The position numbers and the translations under genes were made by a program. This document shows positions 1-5,903 of a stretch of 7,632 nt of DNA, piece after piece. The stretch's first letter is position 1. Each line of letters opens with the position of its first letter. The notes beneath the pieces are model-generated. The model saw nothing but the letters and a program-made list of their open reading frames with translations. It was not told the origin of the DNA and searched no databases. Source of the stretch: Betaproteobacteria bacterium. Its GTDB lineage: Bacteria; Pseudomonadota; Gammaproteobacteria; Burkholderiales; SG8-39. Location of the stretch: NCBI GenBank assembly GCA_007280315.1, contig QYQC01000145.1, positions 1 to 7,632 of the forward strand. The letters run 5' to 3'.

Positions 1-1001
1 GCTACCACCTGAGGATTCTGCGGGGCAACAATTACATCAAGCGTTGCGCTCCGAGCCGGTTCGTTTAACTGATAAATCGTGGACGTTGAAGTCGCCTTGG
101 CTTCGACCGTGCCCGCAACGATCGTAGTACCACCATCCGACTGAATCGTAATCACCCCACCCTGCGGCCCCGAAGCCTCGGTCCTGCTCCCCGCAGTCAG
201 CGTGACATCCTTCTTCGCCCTGAGAAATATCTTCCCGTTCTCTCCCGCCACCACGCTGTTCGCGGAGATCAACCCGCTCTGCTTAATCACCCCGGCGAAT
301 ATGCCTATCGTTCCCGCCTCGGCGATCATCTTGCCGACGTTGACGGCGGTGTTCTCGGGAGCGGTCAACTGCACGCGCAATTCCGGCCGTTGCGAGTCGA
401 CCAGTTCCACGCTCTTGCCCGCGGCGAGGATGATCTCGCCCTTGGGGCTGGTGATGACGCCGTTGTTCTCGACGTCGGGCGCGATGAGATAGACGAAACC
501 GCCGCTGGCGGTGGTGATGGTGCCGTTGTTGATCACCTTGCCCGAGCTGCCCGTGTCCTGCAGCTTGAATTTGCCGGCGAGCGCGTCGCTGTCGGAGAGG
601 TTGAGACTGGAGGCGGCGAAGCCTGCGGTGTCGATGCGCGCGCCGGCGCCGATGGTGATGCCGTTGGGATTGACGAGATAGACGCGGCCGTTGGACTGCA
701 GCTGTCCCAGGATGGCCGAGTGTTCCTGACTGGTGACACGATTCAGCACCGCACTTTGTGCGTTTTGCTGGATGAAGCGCGTGAGTTCGTCGGCGTTGAC
801 CGAGAACCCCTGCCAGTTGATGATTGTCCCGGGGCTGTTGGTGACGTTGAGGGTCTTGCCGCTGGCGGCGAAGGTCGCCGCGCCGCTGATCACGGTCGGA
901 TTGGTCGGGTTGGCCTGGGCATATCCGGCAAGACACGAGGCTACTGCTACAACCAGAGCCTTACGCCGGAACAACGAGGTCGCCGCGCGTTTCGCGTTCA
1001 C
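1..1001 (-). CDS. TpsA exoprotein, filamentous haemagglutinin N-terminal (TPS) domain, 3' end cut by window
   Basis: Secreted partner of a two-partner (type Vb) system: exported by Sec, then passed through the outer membrane by its TpsB, usually to become a surface adhesin, haemolysin or contact toxin. The reading frame stays open from 1001 to the window edge (333 codons plus 2 bases). Residues 1-30 form a signal peptide: basic N-region with FRRK (12-15), hydrophobic LVVAVASCLAG, and AQA before NP at 31. The TPS domain follows, with INWQGFSV (61-68), the NRVT motif (87-90), and NPNGITIGAGARID with NPNG at 111-114; beyond that are short beta-helix-like repeats rich in G, N, T and V. I chose the GTG at 1001 because a GGAAGGG Shine-Dalgarno lies 6 bases upstream and the signal peptide then starts normally. 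An in-frame ATG at 1091 has no such site. The C-terminal effector or adhesive part is outside the window, so the activity cannot be told. The tpsB upstream is the obvious secretion partner. Confidence 0.9.
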   Translation of the reverse strand, partial: MNAKRAATSLFRRKALVVAVASCLAGYAQANPTNPTVISGAATFAASGKTLNVTNSPGTIINWQGFSVNADELTRFIQQNAQSAVLNRVTSQEHSAILGQLQSNGRVYLVNPNGITIGAGARIDTAGFAASSLNLSDSDALAGKFKLQDTGSSGKVINNGTITTASGGFVYLIAPDVENNGVITSPKGEIILAAGKSVELVDSQRPELRVQLTAPENTAVNVGKMIAEAGTIGIFAGVIKQSGLISANSVVAGENGKIFLRAKKDVTLTAGSRTEASGPQGGVITIQSDGGTTIVAGTVEAKATSTSTIYQLNEPARSATLDVIVAPQNPQVV

Positions 1002-1375
1002 CAAATACCCTTCCGTACTTTCCCCCCAGGCTTTTCGTGGATTCCGCGCCGGGTCGGGAGCAATTGCAAGCCGGTCAAAAACGGCGAGCATGAGCGCATT
1101 TTGCAGTCACATTTCATGTTAGCACAGTTCGCTCTATGTACTTGGCGGGATTGTGAATTTTGGATGCGACCGAAGGCGCGTATCCGCCGCTATCCGACGC
1201 CGTTTTCTGGTCCCCAGACTAGGGGCTCCAGCCGGGATAGGACAGGAACTATTTCACATTCTTTTGCAATCGCGGTGAATACGGCCGGATGCAACCCGGC
1301 GCGATCGAAATTAGCCTCTGGAATCAGGGCTCTCGGGTCCGTTGCCGATGCGAATTACCTGCCGTAGATCGCCGG
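1002..1375. other. 374-base intergenic region between tpsB and tpsA
   Basis: No convincing gene in either strand. On the minus strand it should hold the end of the tpsB transcript and the leader of tpsA. A short GCCGG/CCGGC hairpin (loop GTTGCAT) lies near 1280-1296, about 80 bases after the tpsB stop, but no T-run follows it, so I do not call a terminator. A CCCC/GGGG pairing near 1213-1226 is also weak. A TTCACA-like hexamer lies near 1150, but I found no -10 at proper spacing. The gap is long for a B-A pair, so a separate tpsA promoter or leader regulation is possible, but not shown. Confidence 0.5.
1008..1014 (-). promoter_or_regulatory. Ribosome binding site deciding the GTG start of tpsA
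   Basis: On the minus strand GGAAGGG is followed by 6 bases and then GTG at 1001-999. This, with the well-formed signal peptide directly after the GTG, favours it over the in-frame ATG at 1091, which lacks a purine-rich upstream stretch. Confidence 0.6.
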
Positions 1376-3229
1376 CTAGAAAATGTAGGCCCAGCTCGCG
1401 TGCACGCGCACGTCGCCGATCTTTTGCAGACCGCCGCTGTCGGTTACAGTTGCAGCATCCATCCTGAAACTGACATTGGTGCCGCGCGAAAAGCGCACGC
1501 CCAGTCCGGCGCTGCTGACATGCTGGCTGTGCCCCTCGAGCACCTCCGGGCGTATGCGCCTGACTGCGCCCCAGTCGTAGAACGCCAGTGCACGCACTCT
1601 GGTGCCGACGACCGGCATAATGCTGCCGAAGTCCGGGCTGTAGACTTCGAGCGTGCCGCGATAGCCGTTGTCGTTGATGATTTCGCGCTCGAGGAAGCCG
1701 CGCACCGAGTCGGCGCCGCCGATGCCGAATTGCTCGCCTGAAATCAGCATGTCGCGCGTCAGCTGTCCGCTCATGCCCCAGCGGAACTGCCAGTCGCGCG
1801 GCAGCGCGCGGTTGTGGTTGAAGCCCCAGCGTGCAACCAAATATCGCGGATTCGCCCCTGCGCGCGCGGCCGGCCGAACCGGAAAGGTGAACGGATCGCC
1901 ACGGAACGCCCCGCTAGCCGCATCGTTGCCGCCGGGCAGGTTCTGGTGGAACGAGAGGAAGAAATTGCTGTCGCTTTCGCTTTTCCGGAAGGCGCCGGCA
2001 TAAGTCAGACTGACCGGATGCACGGTCACGTCCGGCACCAGGCCGGCGCCGACCACGCCGATCTGGGTGACCACGCTTTGGTAGGCGCGCCAGTCGAAAC
2101 CGTAGCTCAGCTTGTGTTCCAGCTCGCCGATTTTTTGCAGGTTTTGGTTGTAGCGCGCGCCGAACACGCTGCCGCTGCCGCTGATGTTGAACAAATTCAA
2201 CACTACGCCGGAATTGACGTTGGAATACCCGGCCGAGAACTCCAGCGAATCGCCCTGCCGGTACAGCGGTATGCGATATTGCGCGCCAAGAATATACACG
2301 TGCTTGCTCGGGTAGAGCCCGAGCCGGTTGGTCTTGTCGTCGTCGTTGGGCGCCGTTACATATTGTGCGTTCAACACATGGTCGCGGTTCCACATGTTGG
2401 AGTTCTGGTAACCGAAGCCGACCCGGAACAGGCCGGTCTGCTGCGTACCGGTATTGTCCAGCGTCATGCTGAGCTTGTTGGGCCGCTCGTCGGCGACACG
2501 CACCACGGCGTCGACCTGGCCTTCCTCGGTGCCGCTGCGCAACAACACCGTTGTCTGCTTGGCCGGATTTTCGTTGGCCACACGCAGGTTGTCGGAAATA
2601 TGAAAAATGTTCGGCGGCTGCCCCGGCTGCACCTTCGGCAGACTGGCGCGAATGTTGGCTTCATCGAAATACTTGTTGCCCTCCACCACAATCTTGCCGA
2701 TTTTCGCCTCGACGACGTCGAACTCGACTTCGCCGTCGTCGATCTGCTGTTCCGGCAGGACCACCTGCACCGCGCTATAGCCTTTGCTGGTATAGGTTTT
2801 TTCGAGCGCCTCAAGTGCTTTCTGCACATCGCCGAAATCTTTGCTTTTTCCGATGAAAGGCGCGAGGATGAGTTGCAGGCCTTCGGCTGTAATCAGTGTT
2901 GCGCCGCGAACGGTGAATTTGTCGATGTTGAAGCGCGGATCAGCAGCGGGAGCGGCTGTTGCAGCGGCCGCTCCCGCCGGCGCGGTCGCGGGGGCGGGGG
3001 TCGGGGCGGAAGACGGCGGCGCCTGCGCCAGAATGAGCCGCAGCCCGCTGTCCGTAACCAGTGCGGCGCCGTGAACGCTGAATCGGTGGCGGTTCTGACC
3101 TGGATAGGCTGCCGGCTCCGCCGGCGTTGGCGCAGACGCTGCGGGTGAAAGACCCTGCGCCTGCGCGAACGGTGCGCCCAGTGACAAGAACGGCGCGATG
3201 GTGAACGCGGTTACTATGGGTTTGATCAA
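1376..3229 (-). CDS. TpsB outer-membrane transporter, ShlB/FhaC/HecB family
   Basis: Omp85-superfamily 16-strand barrel that recognises the TPS domain of its exoprotein in the periplasm and translocates it across the outer membrane. It has 617 residues, somewhat longer than typical FhaC-like proteins because of an N-terminal extension. Residues 1-24 are a signal peptide ending FAQA. Residues 25-95 are a Pro/Ala-rich linker interrupted by a POTRA-like fragment (50-67). POTRA 1 begins at FTVRGATLI (105-113), with the DFGDVQKALEALEKTYTSKGY helix region after it, and POTRA 2 begins near GKIVVEGNKYFDEANI. The remainder is beta-barrel, with the family motif VRGF at 509-512 in loop L6 (preceded by GIGGADS) and a C-terminal aromatic ending, WAYIF. 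The start codon is TTG: no ATG or GTG lies upstream in frame before the stop at 3337, and this start gives a complete signal peptide. The ribosome site (AAAAGGG about 10 bases upstream) is weak. The tpsA gene follows downstream on the same strand. Family assignment is firm; the exact start is less so. Confidence 0.93.
   Translation of the reverse strand: MIKPIVTAFTIAPFLSLGAPFAQAQGLSPAASAPTPAEPAAYPGQNRHRFSVHGAALVTDSGLRLILAQAPPSSAPTPAPATAPAGAAAATAAPAADPRFNIDKFTVRGATLITAEGLQLILAPFIGKSKDFGDVQKALEALEKTYTSKGYSAVQVVLPEQQIDDGEVEFDVVEAKIGKIVVEGNKYFDEANIRASLPKVQPGQPPNIFHISDNLRVANENPAKQTTVLLRSGTEEGQVDAVVRVADERPNKLSMTLDNTGTQQTGLFRVGFGYQNSNMWNRDHVLNAQYVTAPNDDDKTNRLGLYPSKHVYILGAQYRIPLYRQGDSLEFSAGYSNVNSGVVLNLFNISGSGSVFGARYNQNLQKIGELEHKLSYGFDWRAYQSVVTQIGVVGAGLVPDVTVHPVSLTYAGAFRKSESDSNFFLSFHQNLPGGNDAASGAFRGDPFTFPVRPAARAGANPRYLVARWGFNHNRALPRDWQFRWGMSGQLTRDMLISGEQFGIGGADSVRGFLEREIINDNGYRGTLEVYSPDFGSIMPVVGTRVRALAFYDWGAVRRIRPEVLEGHSQHVSSAGLGVRFSRGTNVSFRMDAATVTDSGGLQKIGDVRVHASWAYIF
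2865..2917 (-). repeat. Partial POTRA-start duplication in tpsB, copy 2 (part of the complete POTRA 1)
   Basis: Encodes FTVRGATLITAEGLQLIL (residues 105-122), the first strand and start of the first helix of the genuine POTRA 1 domain. Unlike copy 1, it is followed by the rest of the domain (APFIGKSKDFGDVQKALE and onward), so this is probably the parental copy. Confidence 0.75.
3030..3082 (-). repeat. Partial POTRA-start duplication in tpsB, copy 1
   Basis: Encodes FSVHGAALVTDSGLRLIL (residues 50-67). By hand alignment about 39 of 53 bases match copy 2 at 2865-2917, and 11 of 18 residues are identical. The offset is exactly 165 bases, so it is in frame. Weaker similarity extends ten residues N-terminal in both (AxP, N and F conserved). 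After this copy the protein passes straight into a Pro/Ala-rich stretch (68-95) rather than the rest of a POTRA fold. Confidence 0.75.
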
Positions 3230-3383
3230 ACTGCCGCCGCCCTTTTGTTGTCTTCGGTTTGCAGTCCACGGACCACTGCCGTCTTTCCTTCGCCGCGCTG
3301 CGCGATTGCAGGGAACAGACCGTCCGCTAACCGCCTATTTTCGAATCGGATCTCGCGTTCCGGGTTCGACTCACTCGGAACGG

Positions 3384-3389
3384 TATAAT
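3384..3389 (+). promoter_or_regulatory. Perfect -10 box (TATAAT) upstream of trxB
   Basis: TATAAT lies 72 bases before the trxB ATG in the 231-base divergent region shared with tpsB, giving a leader of about 65 bases. The -35 is poor: the 17-base position reads CGGGTT and no TTGACA-like hexamer is well placed, so an activator or a weak promoter is possible. I could not identify the opposing tpsB promoter with confidence; CTGACA on the minus strand near 3399 has no -10 at normal spacing. Confidence 0.55.
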
Positions 3390-3460
3390 TTGCTTTGTCA
3401 GCGCGAACGCAGAATGGGTTTTTCGGAATTTTTATTATATCCAACTTCAACAAGATCAAC

Positions 3461-4408
3461 ATGACCAGGCACTCACGACTACTTATCCTTGGCTCCGGCC
3501 CCGCCGGGTACACGGCGGCCGTTTACGCCGCGCGCGCCAATTTGCGGCCGGTGCTCCTCACCGGCCTCGCACCGGGCGGGCAGCTTACGACCACCACCGA
3601 CGTCGACAATTGGCCCGCCGATTTCGCCGGCGTGCAGGGACCCGCGCTGATGGAGCGATTCCAGAAGCACGCCGAGCGTTTCGAGACTGAAATCGTGTTC
3701 GACCAGATTCACACCGTTGATCTGCGGCAACGGCCGTTTTCGCTTTCCGGCGACAATGCCGGTTACACCTGCGATGCCCTGATCATTGCCACCGGCGCCT
3801 CGGCGCGCTATCTGGGCATGGAATCGGAAACCAGATTCATGGGCAAGGGCGTATCGGCCTGCGCCACCTGCGACGGCTTTTTCTACAAGAACCAGGACGT
3901 AGCCGTTGTCGGCGGCGGCAACACCGCTGTCGAGGAAGCCTTGTACCTTGCCAACATCGCGCGCCATGTCACCCTGGTACACCGCCGCGACAAACTGCGT
4001 GCCGAAAAGATCATGATCGACAAACTCATGGCCAAAGCCACGAGCGGCAACGTCACCATCAAATGGAACAGCGTGCTCGACGAAGTGCTCGGAGACCAGA
4101 CCGGCGTGACCGGCATTCGCATCAAGACCGTCGCGGGCGGCGCGACCGAAGAAATCAAGTTACATGGTCTTTTCATCGCCATCGGGCACTCGCCCAACAC
4201 GCAGATCTTCGATGGTCAGCTCGATATGAAGGGCGGCTACATCCGCACCCGCGGCGGCAATGACGGCAACGCCACCGCCACCAGCATCCCCGGCGTATTC
4301 GCCGCAGGCGACGTGCAGGATCACGTGTACCGCCAGGCGGTGACCAGCGCCGGCACGGGCTGCATGGCGGCGCTGGACGCGGAAAAATACCTCGACGATC
4401 TGGGATGA
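3461..4408 (+). CDS. trxB: Thioredoxin reductase (NADPH)
   Basis: Cytoplasmic FAD flavoenzyme that passes electrons from NADPH to thioredoxin, maintaining thiol balance. It has 315 residues, the usual length for the low-molecular-weight bacterial form. Visible features in order: N-terminal FAD-binding GSGPAGYTAAVYAARA (from residue 11); PGGQLTTTTDVDNWP; the redox-active CATC with cysteines 134 and 137, followed by DGFFY; the NADPH-binding GGGNTAVEEALYLA from 151, followed by HRRDKLRAEK, whose basic residues contact the 2'-phosphate; and the C-terminal FAD motif GVFAAGDVQD from 278. The ATG at 3461 is chosen because the FAD strand begins within a few residues of it. A TTG 66 bases earlier (3395) would add 22 non-family residues and sits right at the predicted transcription start. 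The Shine-Dalgarno before 3461 is poor. The smr gene follows on the same strand after 208 bases, but a structured repeat lies in that gap. Confidence 0.97.
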   Translation: MTRHSRLLILGSGPAGYTAAVYAARANLRPVLLTGLAPGGQLTTTTDVDNWPADFAGVQGPALMERFQKHAERFETEIVFDQIHTVDLRQRPFSLSGDNAGYTCDALIIATGASARYLGMESETRFMGKGVSACATCDGFFYKNQDVAVVGGGNTAVEEALYLANIARHVTLVHRRDKLRAEKIMIDKLMAKATSGNVTIKWNSVLDEVLGDQTGVTGIRIKTVAGGATEEIKLHGLFIAIGHSPNTQIFDGQLDMKGGYIRTRGGNDGNATATSIPGVFAAGDVQDHVYRQAVTSAGTGCMAALDAEKYLDDLG

Positions 4409-4464
4409 AAGCAGTCGGCCAGAGGTGCTATCGCAGGCTGCGAGCGGACTTGCGCACTGCGCGG

Positions 4465-4553
4465 GCTTTTACCCAGGATCGTTGATTGCGCACGGATGCG
4501 TTTTTATCCGTGCGCAATCAACGATCCGCGCGGACGGTTTCTCGTCCGCGCAA
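4465..4553 (+). repeat. Structured double-hairpin repeat, copy A
   Basis: Starts GCTTTTACCCA. Hairpin 1 has a perfect 22-base arm at 4476-4497 pairing with 4506-4527, around an 8-base loop (GCGTTTTT). In the register shared with copies B and C the arms are 4477-4498 and 4505-4526, with a closing G.T pair. Hairpin 2 abuts it: GCGCGGACG (4528-4536) pairs with CGTCCGCGC (4543-4551). Element B is a near-copy in the same orientation. It lies between trxB and smr. No T-run follows either stem, so it is not a textbook intrinsic terminator, though it could block or protect RNA. Confidence 0.85.
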
Positions 4554-4616
4554 CACCGCGAGCCCATTGCGACGTGCGGTACGATTCAGGTCGCCATCTT
4601 TAGCACGGGACGAGCC

Positions 4617-5168
4617 ATGAAGAAGGTCGCCAAACCTGCGCTTGAGGATTCGGACCTGGACCTGTTCAGGCAAGCGGTCGCCGACGCGCGACCGTTGCCG
4701 CACCATGGCAAGGTACAGCGCCGGCAGGATGCGCCGCCTCCTTACCCGGTGCAATCACACCTCGATGAGCATGCTGCGCTGATGGAAAGCCTGTCCGCCG
4801 ACTGGACCGCGCAAGACTGGCTGGATTGCGGTGACGAGCCGAATTTTCTGCGCACCGGCTTGTCACGCCAGGTGCTGCGCAAACTGCGCAGCGGAACCTG
4901 GGTGATCCAGGACCAACTCGATCTGCACGGCCTCGATCGGCATCAGGCGCGCGACGCGCTGGCGGCTTTTCTCGCGCACTGTCGCAGACGCGGCGTGCGC
5001 TGCGTGCGCATCATCCACGGAAAAGGTCTGGGCTCGAAAAACCGCGAGCCGGTGCTGCGGGCCAAGGTGAAACACTGGCTGGCGCAGCGCGAGGAGGTCC
5101 TGGCTTTTTGCCAGGCGCGGCCGACTGACGGGGGTAGCGGCGCGTTGGTAGTGCTGCTGAAAGGATGA
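4617..5168 (+). CDS. Smr-domain protein, YdaL/SmrA-like
   Basis: Small MutS-related (Smr) domain protein of 183 residues. Smr domains act as nucleases on DNA or RNA; E. coli SmrB cuts mRNA at collided ribosomes, but whether this paralogue type does so is not established. The N-terminal part (1-60) is charged and Pro-rich, then comes a conserved segment FLRTGLSRQVLRKLRSGTW (about 82-100). The Smr domain runs from about 100 to the end, with LDLHGLDRHQARDAL (DLHG at 102-105) and IIHGKGLGS (HGKG at 134-137), and the terminal stretch EEVLAFCQARPTDGGSGALVVLLKG typical of the proteobacterial family. The ATG at 4617 has a GGGA about 6 bases upstream; the frame is open 64 codons further, but that extension is translated repeat A and should be left out. 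Structured repeats flank the gene (A before, B after). Two to three hundred bases separate it from its neighbours, so independent transcription is possible. Confidence 0.9.
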   Translation: MKKVAKPALEDSDLDLFRQAVADARPLPHHGKVQRRQDAPPPYPVQSHLDEHAALMESLSADWTAQDWLDCGDEPNFLRTGLSRQVLRKLRSGTWVIQDQLDLHGLDRHQARDALAAFLAHCRRRGVRCVRIIHGKGLGSKNREPVLRAKVKHWLAQREEVLAFCQARPTDGGSGALVVLLKG

Positions 5169-5204
5169 GCCGCCAACGGATAAAAGCAAAGTCGGTTTAG
5201 AATA

Positions 5205-5294
5205 GCTTTTACCCAAGATCGCCGATTGCGTACGGATGTGCTTTTCATCCGTGCGCAATCGACGATCCGCGCGGACGGGCCGCCGTCCGCGCAA
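5205..5294 (+). repeat. Structured double-hairpin repeat, copy B
   Basis: Starts GCTTTTACCCA as copy A does. Hairpin 1: 22-base arms 5217-5238 and 5246-5267, loop TGCTTTT (5239-5245), one C/A mismatch and one T.G wobble. Hairpin 2 abuts: GCGCGGACGG (5269-5278) pairs with CCGTCCGCGC (5283-5292), loop GCCG. Relative to copy A the pair 4483/4520 (T-A) has become 5223/5261 (C-G), a compensatory change. It sits 36 bases after the smr stop. Confidence 0.85.
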
Positions 5295-5340
5295 GCTCTT
5301 TCACCGCAGCTCGATGTAAACTCCAAACTCAACCGATGTC

Positions 5341-5428
5341 GGCGCGCAAGCATTGCGCGCTCACGCGCGCCAACCGTGTTTTCTATACGGATGAAAAGCA
5401 CATCCGCATAGAAAACACGGTTAGGGGT
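5341..5428 (-). repeat. Structured double-hairpin repeat, copy C (inverted, different outer arms)
   Basis: Read on the minus strand: ACCC (5428-5425), two bases, hairpin 1 with 22-base arms (5422-5401 and 5393-5372; one A/C mismatch), then a GC-rich second structure (GCGCGCAA 5342-5349 pairing with TTGCGCGC 5353-5360, or GGCGCGC 5341-5347 pairing with GCGCGCC 5365-5371). The loop TGCTTTT and the flanking GGATG/CATCCG inner stem are the exact reverse complement of copy B (20 bases shared). The outer part of the arms (AACCGTGTTTTCTAT type) is unrelated in sequence to A and B yet still self-complementary. Confidence 0.78.
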
Positions 5429-5485
5429 GACAGCATTGACGGACTGGGGCTTCATACAACAACCCCGTAACAACAGAGGCGCGAA

Positions 5486-5823
5486 TTAAATCGCCGACTC
5501 GTTGGTCTCACCGGTGCGGATGCGCACCACCTGCTCGACCGAGGTGACGAAGATCTTGCCGTCGCCGATCTTTCCGGTGCGCGCGGCCTTGATGATCGCT
5601 TCGATCGCCTGCTCCAGGATATCGTCGGCGACGACAATCTCGATCTTCACCTTGGGCAGGAAATCACCACGTATTCGGCGCCGCGATAGAGCTCGGTGTG
5701 GCCTTTCTGCCGGCCGAATCCCTTGACCTCGGTTACGGTGAGTCCGCTTACGCCGATTTCCGACAGCGCTTCGCGCACCTCGTCGAGCTTGAACGGTTTT
5801 ACCACAGCGTCGATCTTTTTCAT
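5486..5823 (-). pseudogene. glnB: Nitrogen regulatory protein PII, frameshifted (or sequencing error)
   Basis: PII senses 2-oxoglutarate and ATP/ADP and signals nitrogen state to partners such as GlnE and NtrB; it is uridylylated on a T-loop tyrosine. The ATG at 5823 has GGAGAG 6 bases upstream. The first frame reads MKKIDAVVKPFKLDEV through GFGRQKGHTELYRGAEYVV (residues 1-53, Tyr51 present), then ISCPR and a TGA at 5649-5647, giving 58 residues. The C-terminal part continues in another frame: DFLPKVKIEIVVADDILE, TGKIGDGKIFV, RIRTGETNESAI and a TAA at 5486. The span is 338 bases, one fewer than the 339 of a 112-residue PII gene, so a single base is missing around 5665-5669 (expected GTGGTGGAT, seen GTGGTGAT). 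Every other visible family motif is intact, which suggests a very recent mutation or a read/assembly error. It follows nadE on the same strand after 80 bases. Confidence 0.88.
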
Positions 5824-5829
5824 TGCGGA

Positions 5830-5835
5830 CTCTCC
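5830..5835 (-). promoter_or_regulatory. Ribosome binding site of glnB
   Basis: GGAGAG on the minus strand, 6 bases before the ATG at 5823-5821. It is a good match and fixes the start of the PII reading frame. Confidence 0.65.
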
Positions 5836-5853
5836 GGTGTCGCGGTTGCGGCA

Positions 5854-5859
5854 AGTATA
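5854..5859 (-). promoter_or_regulatory. Possible -10 box (TATACT) for glnB
   Basis: TATACT in the 80-base nadE-glnB gap would give a leader of about 25 bases. Upstream, GGTTGT lies 16 bases away, which is a weak -35. glnB may be read both from nadE and from this site. No sigma-54 -24/-12 element was noticed in the gap. Confidence 0.3.
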
Positions 5860-5881
5860 TCAACAAACCGCGGCAACAACC

Positions 5882-5897
5882 GCGCCGGCGCCGGCGC
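5882..5897. repeat. Perfect 16-base GC palindrome after nadE
   Basis: GCGCCGGCGCCGGCGC is self-complementary and begins about 6 bases downstream of the nadE stop on the minus strand. It could form a hairpin in the nadE-glnB transcript and lower read-through or stabilise the nadE end. No T-run follows it, so I do not call it a terminator. Confidence 0.4.
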
Positions 5898-5903
5898 TCT
5901 TTC

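Larger units (their letters stand above)
5169..5485. other. Convergent intergenic region holding repeats B and C
   Basis: No gene is seen. The region lies between the ends of smr (plus) and glnB (minus) and is mostly filled by repeats B and C, which are in opposite orientation with 46 bases between them. Their stems may stop or protect transcripts from both sides. A further weak pairing, GGGG with CCCC around 5446-5466, lies close to the end of glnB; it lacks a T-tract. A TAGAAT hexamer near 5198-5203 resembles a -10 box but leads to no gene. Confidence 0.6.

Noticed and set aside
283..936. Minus-strand Arg/His-rich open frame inside tpsA
   Set aside because: Out-of-frame shadow of the TPS domain; the Arg/His-rich composition is typical of a shifted GC-rich frame.
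920..1001. TpsA as a lipoprotein (VASC at residues 20-23 resembles a lipobox)
   Set aside because: A better signal peptidase I site (AQA before NP) follows at residue 30, and TpsA exoproteins are secreted, not lipidated.
999..1091. ATG at 1091 as tpsA start with an extended signal peptide region
   Set aside because: The extra 30 residues do not resemble the ESPR consensus, and there is no ribosome binding site; the GTG at 1001 has one.
1814..3148. Long plus-strand open frame opposite tpsB (444 codons)
   Set aside because: An antisense shadow of a clear TpsB gene in GC-rich DNA; the translation is low-complexity and matches no family I know.
3395..3460. Longer trxB starting at TTG 3395
   Set aside because: It adds 22 residues unlike the family and begins at the predicted transcription start.
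5226..5411. Small plus-strand ORF across repeats B and C
   Set aside because: It is translated palindrome sequence with no ribosome site; similar peptides in repeat A only reflect the shared repeat.
4465..5428. Integron attC sites
   Set aside because: The palindromes are nearly perfect and symmetric; the conserved R'' (RYYYAAC) and R' (GTTRRRY) boxes are not properly matched (copy C ends GGTTAGGG), and there is no integrase or cassette array.
4465..5428. CRISPR array
   Set aside because: Only three units, in mixed orientation, with unequal spacing (one gap holds a whole gene) and no cas genes.
5647..5670. Programmed -1 frameshifting in glnB
   Set aside because: The junction GTGGTGATTTCC has no X XXY YYZ slippery heptamer and no obvious downstream structure, and PII is not known to be made this way.
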